From NCBI GenBank assembly GCA_947505245.1, contig CANNIZ010000021.1, forward strand, positions 1 to 64,000: a stretch of DNA of 64,000 nt. The letters are read 5' to 3'. Source of the stretch: Pseudomonadota bacterium. GTDB taxonomy: Bacteria; Myxococcota_A; UBA796; GCA-2862545. The translations under genes were made by a program, and so were the position numbers. Below the pieces are notes generated by a model, which was given only the letters and a program-made list of their open reading frames with translations, was not told the origin of the DNA and ran no database searches. Each line of letters starts with the position of its first letter. The stretch's first letter is position 1. This document shows, in pieces, positions 57,317-64,000 of the stretch.

Positions 57317-58779
57317 CAGCCGCCCTCGCAGAAGTCCGCCGTGCCTGCGGCAGATACACACAACTGCAACGCGGTCGTCGTGTCCTTGCCGGCCTGCTTA
57401 CAGTACTCATACCACTCGCGGGCGAACGTCTTGGTCGTATTCCGCGACTCGTCGACCTTCTTCTTGGTCTCTTCGGTCGGGGCCTTCGCGTGTTCCTCCT
57501 CAGAGGCCTTCCACATCGACTGTGCGGCGGCGGCCCGGAGCTTGTAGAGGCCGCTGACGCGGCTGACGTAGGTGTCCCCCGTCCATACGGTGCGGTTGTC
57601 GAGCGCGGTGTTGGCCCACCGGATGACGCCGCTCGCACGCCCTGCGCCACCCTTTGACAGATGCACAGCGTACTTGTAGCAAAGGTCCGGGTCGGACTGG
57701 TCGATCTCTTCGAGGTGCCGCTTAATCAGCTTCTCCCAGGTCTTCGTGTCGCCCTTGGAGTAGGCGTTCGCCATCAGGATGCGGCTGATCTTGTCCTTGT
57801 CGGTCGGCTTCGCTGCGGCGGTATAGGCGCCTTCCAGGCAGGCCGTCTGACCGTCCGTGAGCTTTCCGAGCATCGCCGGCGGCTCGAGCTTGGTGAGGTT
57901 GTCGCAGGAGTTGTCGACAGGCGCCGTGGACGCCACCGCAGGCTGCGAGGTGACCTGGATGCTCGTGCTGGCCGGTGCGCGGGCAGTTTCAGCTGTGCCG
58001 GCGGCCGCGACGGGCGCCGCGGTGCTGGTGGTGGAGGCCGCCGCGGTCGTGCTGGTCGACGCGGTGCCAGCGGGGCGGACCGATGAGCTGGTGGACGTCG
58101 ACGCCGGGGGCGTGGTCGTCGCTGCAGCCGCCGTCGTCGCGCCGGCGGGGCGGACTGAGGAGCTGGTCGCCGCAGGGTCCGTCGCTGCAGGCCTTACGGA
58201 CGAGCTGGTGGAGGAGCTGGTGGTCGTTGCCGCGACGGCCGCGGGCTCGGACGTCCCCGAGGCTGGGCGCACGGACGATGCGCTCGAGGTCGTCGCCGCG
58301 GTGGATGCCGTGGAGGCGGTAGAAGCCGTGGACGCCGACGCGTTCTCACTTCCAGACGAGCTTGAAGCCGTGGAAGCCGTGCTCGCGGGCGCCACTTCAG
58401 GCTCCGCTGTACCGTTGTTCGCGGCCGGCTCGTCCGGCACGGTGGCAGGCGCCACCTCGGTCGGTGGCGGCTCTTCCTGTTCCGCGTCGGCGACGGCGAG
58501 TTGGCCGGTGTAGCTCGAGAGCTTCGAGAACGGCGAGAACGACGCGGTCGGTTCCAGCGTGTCCCACGAGACCCGCATGGTCGCCGGAACCGGAAGCCCC
58601 TTGGAGCTCTCGGCGAAATCGGGACCGACAGCCTTCCCGTCTACGATGCAGGCCATCCAACCGTCCTGGCACGGAAACAGCGGAAAGGCCTTTTCGTAAT
58701 CCGACCAGGCGCCAGCCTGTGCGACTCCGGCCAACAACGTCGAGCCGGTGAGCAAGGCAAGAAACAGAGACGTTCGCAT
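57316..58779 (-). CDS. Secreted protein with long Ala/Ser/Thr low-complexity linker
   Basis: 487 residues. Signal peptide 1-21. A short Cys-containing domain (PCQDGWMACIVDGKAVG) precedes an acidic stretch and then about 140 residues of Ala, Ser and Thr with four SSVRPA motifs. The C-terminal 190 residues form a helical domain with Cys pairs (NSCDNLTKLEPP, TACLEGAY, DLCYKYAVHLSKG, YCKQAGKD, LCVSAAGTADFC). The second of two adjacent ATGs was chosen because GGAG lies five bases before it. Periplasmic spacer protein, function unknown. Confidence 0.8.
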   Translation of the reverse strand: MRTSLFLALLTGSTLLAGVAQAGAWSDYEKAFPLFPCQDGWMACIVDGKAVGPDFAESSKGLPVPATMRVSWDTLEPTASFSPFSKLSSYTGQLAVADAEQEEPPPTEVAPATVPDEPAANNGTAEPEVAPASTASTASSSSGSENASASTASTASTASTAATTSSASSVRPASGTSEPAAVAATTTSSSTSSSVRPAATDPAATSSSVRPAGATTAAAATTTPPASTSTSSSVRPAGTASTSTTAAASTTSTAAPVAAAGTAETARAPASTSIQVTSQPAVASTAPVDNSCDNLTKLEPPAMLGKLTDGQTACLEGAYTAAAKPTDKDKISRILMANAYSKGDTKTWEKLIKRHLEEIDQSDPDLCYKYAVHLSKGGAGRASGVIRWANTALDNRTVWTGDTYVSRVSGLYKLRAAAAQSMWKASEEEHAKAPTEETKKKVDESRNTTKTFAREWYEYCKQAGKDTTTALQLCVSAAGTADFCEGG

Positions 58780-58804
58780 CATTTCTCCGGGCGGAAAAAG
58801 CAGG

Positions 58805-59281
58805 TCAGGGGTTGGGGTTCGAGCCGCTGCCGTCGATAGGCTTGTCGCGACCGAACTGGATGACTGGATCCTCTTCGTCGGGATCGGTTCCCAAATCGAA
58901 GGCCATCTTTTCGAGGGTGATGGGCAGGACGTTTTTTCGAGAGCGGACCAGGTACTGGATTCTCTGATTCACGTAGCCGGGTGCCGAAATTTCGAGTTCC
59001 AACGTCATGCCTTTCAGGAACCGAAGCTCGGTGCCATCGGGCAGGTACAACACGGCGGCTTCCCAGCTGCCGTCGAACGTGTTCACTCGGTGACGGTCGG
59101 CTTCCTGTGGGTGCCGGACGACCGCCGTTGGGATCGGCTTGCCGTCGACGTCGGTGACGATCACCTTGACGGGGATGCCTTCGGCCTCATCGGCGGCGTG
59201 GGCGACCTGACTCTCGGTGACGGCTGCGACTGTGGCGCCAAGCGCAAGACAGACCAGGAATGCACGAACAACGCTGCGCAT
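58805..59281 (-). CDS. Small secreted beta-sandwich protein
   Basis: 158 residues. Signal peptide up to about 29 (ATVAAVTESQVAHA). A single carboxypeptidase-regulatory-like domain follows (VKVIVTDVDGKPIPTAVVRHPQ, LRFLKGMTLELEISAPGYVNQRI) and an acidic tail. It starts 1 bp after the upstream gene, so the two are cotranscribed. Function unknown. Confidence 0.8.
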   Translation of the reverse strand: MRSVVRAFLVCLALGATVAAVTESQVAHAADEAEGIPVKVIVTDVDGKPIPTAVVRHPQEADRHRVNTFDGSWEAAVLYLPDGTELRFLKGMTLELEISAPGYVNQRIQYLVRSRKNVLPITLEKMAFDLGTDPDEEDPVIQFGRDKPIDGSGSNPNP

Positions 59282-59282
59282 T

Positions 59283-60332
59283 TCAGTTCTCCAGGAATTT
59301 CTTGTAGTTACCGCTGGGCACGACCTCTTTGGCCTTGTCGGTCGCCCCCGCTTCTACCAGACACCGCGCCGCGGCGACGGATTCCACGGACCCGGCAAGG
59401 GTCGTAGCCGTCTCGACGTTCTTGGTGAGCGCGCACGCCGTTGCGAGCGCGTCCGAGAGGCCGTCCGCCGGGGCGCCCGCCGAGGCGAGCGCCGCGAATA
59501 CGCCGACACCTTCATCGTCGCGACCTTCTGCGATCGCGATCATTCCCTTGGTGGCTTCGACGCGCCACGCGTTCTCTGGCGGAGGCGCGCTCATTGCATC
59601 GAGCAGACCCGTCGCGATCGCGGGGCGCCCGGACGTGACCGCGCGTCCAGCCCAGATCAGCAACAGCTCGCTCTTGTCTTCGCGCTCTTCAGGCAGCATG
59701 CGCACCGTCTCTTCGGCGGCTTCGACTGCAAGATCGCGCTGACCCAGCGCCCACAGCGCGCTCGCGGCGGCCAGGCCCTGGTTCAAAGGATCTTCGCTCT
59801 CGAGCATGGCGACGTAGGTCTTTGCCGTCTGGCCGACCTCGCCGTCCGCCTTCTCAGCTTCCTTCAGGAGCTTGAGAGCCTCGTCCGTCTCGGCGTCCGC
59901 GATGAAGACCTCGGCCGCGAGGACCTGACCGACGGGATCGCCGGAGTCCTTGCCGAACTTCTTCACGTTGTCGAGGTTTCCGGACTGCAGCGCCACGATG
60001 GCGCGCCGGACCTTGATCTTCTTGACCTCGTCTTTGTACGCGTCGCCGCCCTCGGTGGCCTTCTTTTCAGCCTTGGAGAGCGCCGCGTCAGCACCATCGA
60101 AGTCGCCCGCGAGCATCTTCGCGTAGGCATCTCCTTCCATGGCATAGACGCTGTCAGGGTTGTCTTTCAACGCCTGGGCGTATTTGTCCTTCGCTTCGGG
60201 AAGGTTCCCCTTCTTCGCGAGGGCATCGGCGTCCTTCGTCAACTCTGGAGAGTCCGAAGTGCCGAAAATGTCCGCACAACCCGCTGCGGCGATAACAAGG
60301 TATGTGGCCGTCAAAATCGCTGCGCTCTTCAT
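59283..60332 (-). CDS. TPR-repeat lipoprotein
   Basis: 349 residues. Signal ending VIAAAGC (Cys19) gives a lipoprotein. TPR-like helix pairs are clear: ADALAKKGNLPEAKDKYAQALKDNPDS, AYAKMLAGDFDGADAALSKAEKKA, ADAETDEALKLLKEAEKA. Such proteins scaffold envelope complexes. GGAGAGTGG precedes the ATG. It is the first gene of the minus-strand envelope run and is divergent from the kinase. Confidence 0.87.
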   Translation of the reverse strand: MKSAAILTATYLVIAAAGCADIFGTSDSPELTKDADALAKKGNLPEAKDKYAQALKDNPDSVYAMEGDAYAKMLAGDFDGADAALSKAEKKATEGGDAYKDEVKKIKVRRAIVALQSGNLDNVKKFGKDSGDPVGQVLAAEVFIADAETDEALKLLKEAEKADGEVGQTAKTYVAMLESEDPLNQGLAAASALWALGQRDLAVEAAEETVRMLPEEREDKSELLLIWAGRAVTSGRPAIATGLLDAMSAPPPENAWRVEATKGMIAIAEGRDDEGVGVFAALASAGAPADGLSDALATACALTKNVETATTLAGSVESVAAARCLVEAGATDKAKEVVPSGNYKKFLEN

Positions 60333-60373
60333 CCACTCTCCATGACCCGGCAGGGTGCGGGGCCCCGGACCGA

Positions 60374-60424
60374 CAGTGTCATGCCACACTGCCGCACACG
60401 TTTCAACTCGCGACCACTCGCGAG
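60374..60424. promoter_or_regulatory. Two dyads between divergent kinase and TPR-lipoprotein genes
   Basis: CAGTGT-N6-ACACTG (60374-60391) and CTCGCGA-N4-TCGCGAG (60407-60424) lie in the 157-bp divergent gap. They are candidate operators for coordinated control of the kinase and the envelope operon. No protein can be assigned. Confidence 0.4.
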
Positions 60425-60489
60425 GGTGCTCCGGAACCGAGCGGTTGCCTCATATTGCCACCTGGATTTGTCGGCCACAGGATTATGCT

Positions 60490-61851
60490 TTGACAGCTCC
60501 AACCAGGGGCCTCGAACACCTCGTTCCGATTACTGAGACGGGAGCCGGTCCTTTGGGAGAGGTCTGGCTGGTCGAGCGGCGCGTTGGACCGCGCGTCGAG
60601 TTGGCGGCGATGAAGGTGGTCGAGCGACGCTATCCGCGAGACATCGACGTCCTGATCGCGGCGCGAGAGCGGGGGAGATTGATGGAGCGCGCCGGAGTGC
60701 CCGGCGTCGTGCCCGTGGTCGACCTCGCGCGGGTCGGGCACCGCCTGGCGATCGTCCGTCCGTGGGTGGATGGGCTGGACGTCCTGGAGTGGGTCGAGAT
60801 CCTCCGAGAGCGCGACGTCGCGCTGCCGACGCGCGTCGCCTGCGAGATCCTCGCAGGGGCGGCGGGTGCACTCGCTGGCGCGCTCTCCGCGATGGGTCCC
60901 GACGACGCGGATCCGCTCGCGATCGAGCACCGCGATTTCAAGCCAACGAACGTCCTGATCCGACGGGACGGCGAAGTTCGCGTCGTCGATTTTGGGTGCG
61001 GTTTCACCTCGATCGCCGGGCGTTCGGGCCGCACGGGCGCGCTCCAAAAGGGTCTTGTCCGCTACCTTTCGCCAGCACGGCGGGAAGGAAAGCGCGGTGG
61101 GCCGCCGGCCGACGTCTATGCGCTCGGGATCCTCGCAGTGGAGCTTTTCCGGGGCCGATGGCTCCGGCGGTTGCACCTTCACAATCCATCACACGATCGC
61201 CACCTGTCCGAGGTCGTCGCGCGGCTCCCCGCTTTGGAAATGCGAACACCAAAGGATGATCTCGCGCTCCGAAACCTGCTTCTTCGCATGATCGGTTGGG
61301 ACCCGGAAGGTCGCCCGACGGCTGCGGAGGCGCACCAGACGTTCCGAACGCTCGCCGATCGTGCTCCCGGGCCATCGCTGGCGTCCTGGTCCGTCGCGCA
61401 CCTGGGCCCGCACCTGTGGTTTCCGCACGTTGATCCGGCAGCCCCCGGTCCCGGAGAGGTCGCGATCCTCGGTGACGAGATCGACCCGAGCGAGATCCCA
61501 CCGATCCCGGAGGACGCCGATCCAGTCGCGTCGGCCGCGCCGCGATGGGAAGAGACGGAGGACGGCTGGCGGATCGTCGACGAAGAGGACGAAGAAGACA
61601 GCTCGATGTTCACGCCCCCCGCGGCGTCGCCGCGCGCAGCTTCGCCAGAGGTTGAGGTGGCCTTCGTCGAGGACACCGCAACGGTCGAGGTGATCGCCGA
61701 GCCCCGTACGACCGCGAAGCGGAGGGCCGATCCCCTGCCCCTTCGGGCTGGGTTTCCGCTCATGGTGGTGATCGCGGCGGCGCTGGTCGGGGCCGTGATC
61801 GGCGCCGCGATCCTCGCATTGGGCGTCGCTATCTACTTCGCGCGCGGCTGA
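60490..61851 (+). CDS. Membrane-anchored Ser/Thr protein kinase
   Basis: About 453 residues from a TTG; the frame is open to an ATG at 60355, which would run through the divergent promoter region. Gly loop TGAGPLGEVW, AMKVVER (ATP-binding Lys), EHRDFKPTNVLI (catalytic loop), VVDFGCGF (DFG) and DVYALGILAVELF are all intact. An acidic linker with Pro-rich parts leads to a C-terminal membrane helix (PLMVVIAAALVGAVIGAAILALGVAIYF). Substrates unknown; the envelope operon beside it is a candidate. Confidence 0.88.
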   Translation: MTAPTRGLEHLVPITETGAGPLGEVWLVERRVGPRVELAAMKVVERRYPRDIDVLIAARERGRLMERAGVPGVVPVVDLARVGHRLAIVRPWVDGLDVLEWVEILRERDVALPTRVACEILAGAAGALAGALSAMGPDDADPLAIEHRDFKPTNVLIRRDGEVRVVDFGCGFTSIAGRSGRTGALQKGLVRYLSPARREGKRGGPPADVYALGILAVELFRGRWLRRLHLHNPSHDRHLSEVVARLPALEMRTPKDDLALRNLLLRMIGWDPEGRPTAAEAHQTFRTLADRAPGPSLASWSVAHLGPHLWFPHVDPAAPGPGEVAILGDEIDPSEIPPIPEDADPVASAAPRWEETEDGWRIVDEEDEEDSSMFTPPAASPRAASPEVEVAFVEDTATVEVIAEPRTTAKRRADPLPLRAGFPLMVVIAAALVGAVIGAAILALGVAIYFARG

Positions 61852-61852
61852 A

Positions 61853-62923
61853 TCAGGCCGCAGATTCTTCGGAAGGTGAGGCGTCCTCTGGCGAGGCGCC
61901 GTTGAACGGGTGGGGCTCCTCACCCGCCTCCCAGCGGCGAAGTCGGTCGAAGAACTCCCGCACGACGCCGATCGCCTCGTCCGCTGAATGGGAGTGAAGA
62001 ACGGCAACCCGCAACAGGCTCCCGTAGGGCACGCCGTGTGTGAAGTACTTGCTGATCTTCTTGAAGCGGCCGAGGGCGCCTTTGTCGTGCCCGAAACGAT
62101 CGCGGATCGAGGCAAAATAGCCGAGCATCACCTGCTCACGCTCGTGCGCATCGACCTCGATTGAGGCCTCGCCGCGAAAACGTGCGGCGACCTGTTTGAA
62201 CACCCAGGGGTTCTTGATCGCGCCGCGCCCGATCATCACGCCGTCCGCGCCCGTTCGTGCGAGCGTGTCGACGGCCGAGTCATAGTCGACGATGTCGCCG
62301 TTCGCGAGCACGGGGATGCGAAGCCGACGCTTCACCTCCGCGATCGTGTCGAGTTCGCGCACGCCGCCGTAGAGATCGGCCCGCGTGCGCCAGTGGACGG
62401 TCACCATCTCTGCGCCTTCTTCCTGGCACATCCACGCAATTTCGGGCGCGTTCTTGTGGGACGGATCCCAGCCGGTGCGCATCTTCACGCTGAACGGCGC
62501 CTTGATCGCGCCGCGGATCGCCCGCACCAGCTCGCGCGCGATCTCGGGCTCCTTGAGCAGGGCCGAACCACCGGAGTGGGCACACACCTTCTTGCTCGGG
62601 CAGCCCATGTTGAAGTCGACGATGTCCGCGCCGAGGTCTTCGGCGATCTTCGCACCTTCGGCCAGCGCGGCCGCCGAACGACCATACAGTTGCACGGCGA
62701 TCGGGTGTTCATCTTCATCGAACGCCACCATCTCGCGGACCTTGCGGATGTCCCTCCGGAGCCCCTCGGCCGGGATGAACTCGGTGAACACGAGCCCGGG
62801 GCCACCGATCTGGCGGATGAGGCGACGGAACGTGAGATCCGTCACGCCCTCCATCGGCGCGAGGACGAGGTTGGGCGCGATGCGAACGTCGCGAACGAAC
62901 AATTCGTGGGGAACAGCGGGCAT
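61853..62923 (-). CDS. dusB: tRNA-dihydrouridine synthase (DusB-type)
   Basis: 356 residues. LAPMEGVTDLTFRRL, VQLYGRSAAALAEGAKIAEDLGADIVDFNMGCP (catalytic Cys in the loop KKVCAHSGGSALL), VKMRTGWD, VTVHWRTRADLYGG, IPVLANGDIVD and MIGRGAIKNPWVF are the Dus FMN and tRNA-binding motifs. It reduces a uridine in tRNA D-loops with NADPH. The ATG has GAGGGTGGGG upstream. Its stop is one base from the kinase stop. Confidence 0.95.
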   Translation of the reverse strand: MPAVPHELFVRDVRIAPNLVLAPMEGVTDLTFRRLIRQIGGPGLVFTEFIPAEGLRRDIRKVREMVAFDEDEHPIAVQLYGRSAAALAEGAKIAEDLGADIVDFNMGCPSKKVCAHSGGSALLKEPEIARELVRAIRGAIKAPFSVKMRTGWDPSHKNAPEIAWMCQEEGAEMVTVHWRTRADLYGGVRELDTIAEVKRRLRIPVLANGDIVDYDSAVDTLARTGADGVMIGRGAIKNPWVFKQVAARFRGEASIEVDAHEREQVMLGYFASIRDRFGHDKGALGRFKKISKYFTHGVPYGSLLRVAVLHSHSADEAIGVVREFFDRLRRWEAGEEPHPFNGASPEDASPSEESAA

Positions 62924-62960
62924 CCCCACCCTCTAACCGGATGCCCGGCCGTTCGTCCCG

Positions 62961-63488
62961 CTACTCTTCGCGAATCGGCGCGGCGGAGGGCATGATCGGC
63001 ACCGGTCCGAACGCGATGCTCACCAACGAGACGGGCTCTCCAGCACAGCGGACCACGACCTCGTGGCTCGGGTCCCCGGCGAGGACGAGCGCGTCGTCCA
63101 GCAGCCACGGCAGCGCGTCCAGGTCGGGCTCATACAACGAGCGACAAAGCTCGAGGTCGTCCTTGCGAGGCCCGTCGACTACCGCGATGCGGGCGGCGTT
63201 TGACGCGAGGACAGCGGCGACCACGGCGTCGTCGTACAGCTCCCAGAACTGCCCCGCTGCGGCCGACGCGACGAGCACGACCTCGACGAGGCGGTCTTCG
63301 TCGGTCTCGTGCGGGCGACCGAACACCTGCCACATGCCGGAGAGCGCCCGCGTGGCGTGGTACGCGCCGTTCGACGGGTTCCGCGCGAGCACGAGTGGAT
63401 CACCAACCACCACGACGGACCCCAGCCGCAACGCGCCCAGCGGCTCGAGGCCCTCGCGCTCGATCTTCGACCGGTTCTCTGTCGGCAT
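62961..63488 (-). CDS. Unknown protein
   Basis: 175 residues. An alpha/beta composition with LGSVVVVGDPLVLARNPSN, FWELYDDAVVAAVLASNAARIAVVDG and VVVRCAGEPVSLVSIAFGPVPIMPS. No membrane segment or recognised motif. The ATG overlaps the stop of the upstream gene (TGATG) and GGGGGGAAG lies just before it, so the two are cotranscribed. Confidence 0.75.
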   Translation of the reverse strand: MPTENRSKIEREGLEPLGALRLGSVVVVGDPLVLARNPSNGAYHATRALSGMWQVFGRPHETDEDRLVEVVLVASAAAGQFWELYDDAVVAAVLASNAARIAVVDGPRKDDLELCRSLYEPDLDALPWLLDDALVLAGDPSHEVVVRCAGEPVSLVSIAFGPVPIMPSAAPIREE

Positions 63489-63964
63489 CACTTCCCCCCT
63501 CCGATGACTCTCAGCCCAAGCAACTCGATCAGACGCCGTTCATCGGCGTCGTGCTCGGCCCGGTACCACTGCTTCACGTAGTCCCGATTGAGCAGGGTCT
63601 TCACGTCCGTTTCCGCCAAGCCGAAAGCGATCGCGGCGTCCCGGAACAACAGGTCGTCGGGGTATCCGTACAGCAGGCCGTCTCCGTCGAGGATGATCTG
63701 CTCGCCGCGGCGACCGCGAACCCACAGCTCACCGCGCGCGTCGTCGTACAGCACGCCCGCGCAGGTGGACAGCGCCTCGAGGACCCCGTCCTTCGGCACG
63801 TCGAGAGCGAGGAACTCCCGTGGCGGGGCTCCCTCCTTTGGCGCGCTCCGATCAACCTTTTGAACCCACCGGACACCGAACGGCCCGTTGACGACCTCGA
63901 TCAAGGCGCGGTGAGCGGCCGCGAGCCGCTCGGGCAGCACGGACACGAGCAGCCGCGTCGGCAT
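63488..63964 (-). CDS. Unknown protein, possibly continuing past the right edge
   Basis: 158 residues from the ATG giving MPTRLLVSVLPERL. The same frame stays open to the window edge and reads EEGFIGQTEPG just before the ATG, so the true start may lie outside. The protein is alpha/beta with IILDGDGLLYGYPDDLLFRDAAIAFGLAE and ends LLGLRVIGGGK. No family recognised; it is coupled to the next unknown gene. Confidence 0.7.
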   Translation of the reverse strand: MPTRLLVSVLPERLAAAHRALIEVVNGPFGVRWVQKVDRSAPKEGAPPREFLALDVPKDGVLEALSTCAGVLYDDARGELWVRGRRGEQIILDGDGLLYGYPDDLLFRDAAIAFGLAETDVKTLLNRDYVKQWYRAEHDADERRLIELLGLRVIGGGK

Positions 63965-64000
63965 GCCGGGCTCGGTCTGGCCGATGAAGCCCTCTTCAGG

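Overview
This is a GC-rich, gene-dense stretch of about 55 protein genes. No rRNA, tRNA, CRISPR array or insertion sequence was recognised. The organism looks like a Gram-negative, probably Myxococcota-type (former Deltaproteobacteria) bacterium. Evidence: a BamA with a terminal Phe, other outer-membrane barrels, many small Cys-lipoproteins, a Ser/Thr kinase with a C-terminal membrane anchor, MopE-type metal-binding repeats, an Asp-Thr hexanucleotide tract, and two secreted proteins ending in a Cys/Gly-rich patch, a hydrophobic segment and an Arg cluster (MYXO-CTERM-like). The assignment is an inference from gene content; no marker phylogeny was possible.

Layout. 1-12.3 kb: a LysM-like protein cut by the left edge, a PpiD-like foldase, an MreB homologue, glycogen synthase, a degenerate J-domain protein, a P-loop ATPase with a small membrane protein, a methyltransferase, then an overlapping run of amidase, amidohydrolase, YhbY and truncated haemoglobin, ending at a 32-bp tandem repeat. 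12.4-20.7 kb: a full-length Lhr helicase and a tight operon of serine hydrolase, unknown protein and alkaline-phosphatase-superfamily/TPR protein. 20.7-23.4 kb: a large secreted beta-helix protein.

23.4-32.5 kb, all on the minus strand: an outer-membrane protein, GluQ and a lipoprotein run by overlapping stop/start codons into a lasso-peptide cluster (cyclase C, precursor A, HPr-kinase-like K, exporter D, PqqD-like B1, protease B2, nucleotidyltransferase N). The precursor is 57 residues; its predicted 16-residue core starts with Gly and has Asp at position 8, suitable for an 8-residue macrolactam ring. This is the most interesting system in the window. Upstream of it lies an intergenic region with four consecutive hairpins.

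32.8-41.4 kb: a subtilase, a degenerate M28 peptidase, two secreted proteins, a small ORF with an ECF-like sigma factor, the zinc-independent L36 isoform, an M20 amidohydrolase and a radical-SAM protein. 41.4-47.2 kb: a four-gene coupled operon (EEP hydrolase, AlkD-like protein, transglutaminase-like protein, BamA). 47.2-60.3 kb: mostly minus-strand envelope genes, in which a complete Opp-type ABC transporter (binding protein, two permeases, two ATPases) sits among secreted TPR and barrel proteins of unknown role. 60.5-64 kb: a divergently oriented protein kinase, DusB and two unknown proteins, the last possibly continuing past the right edge.
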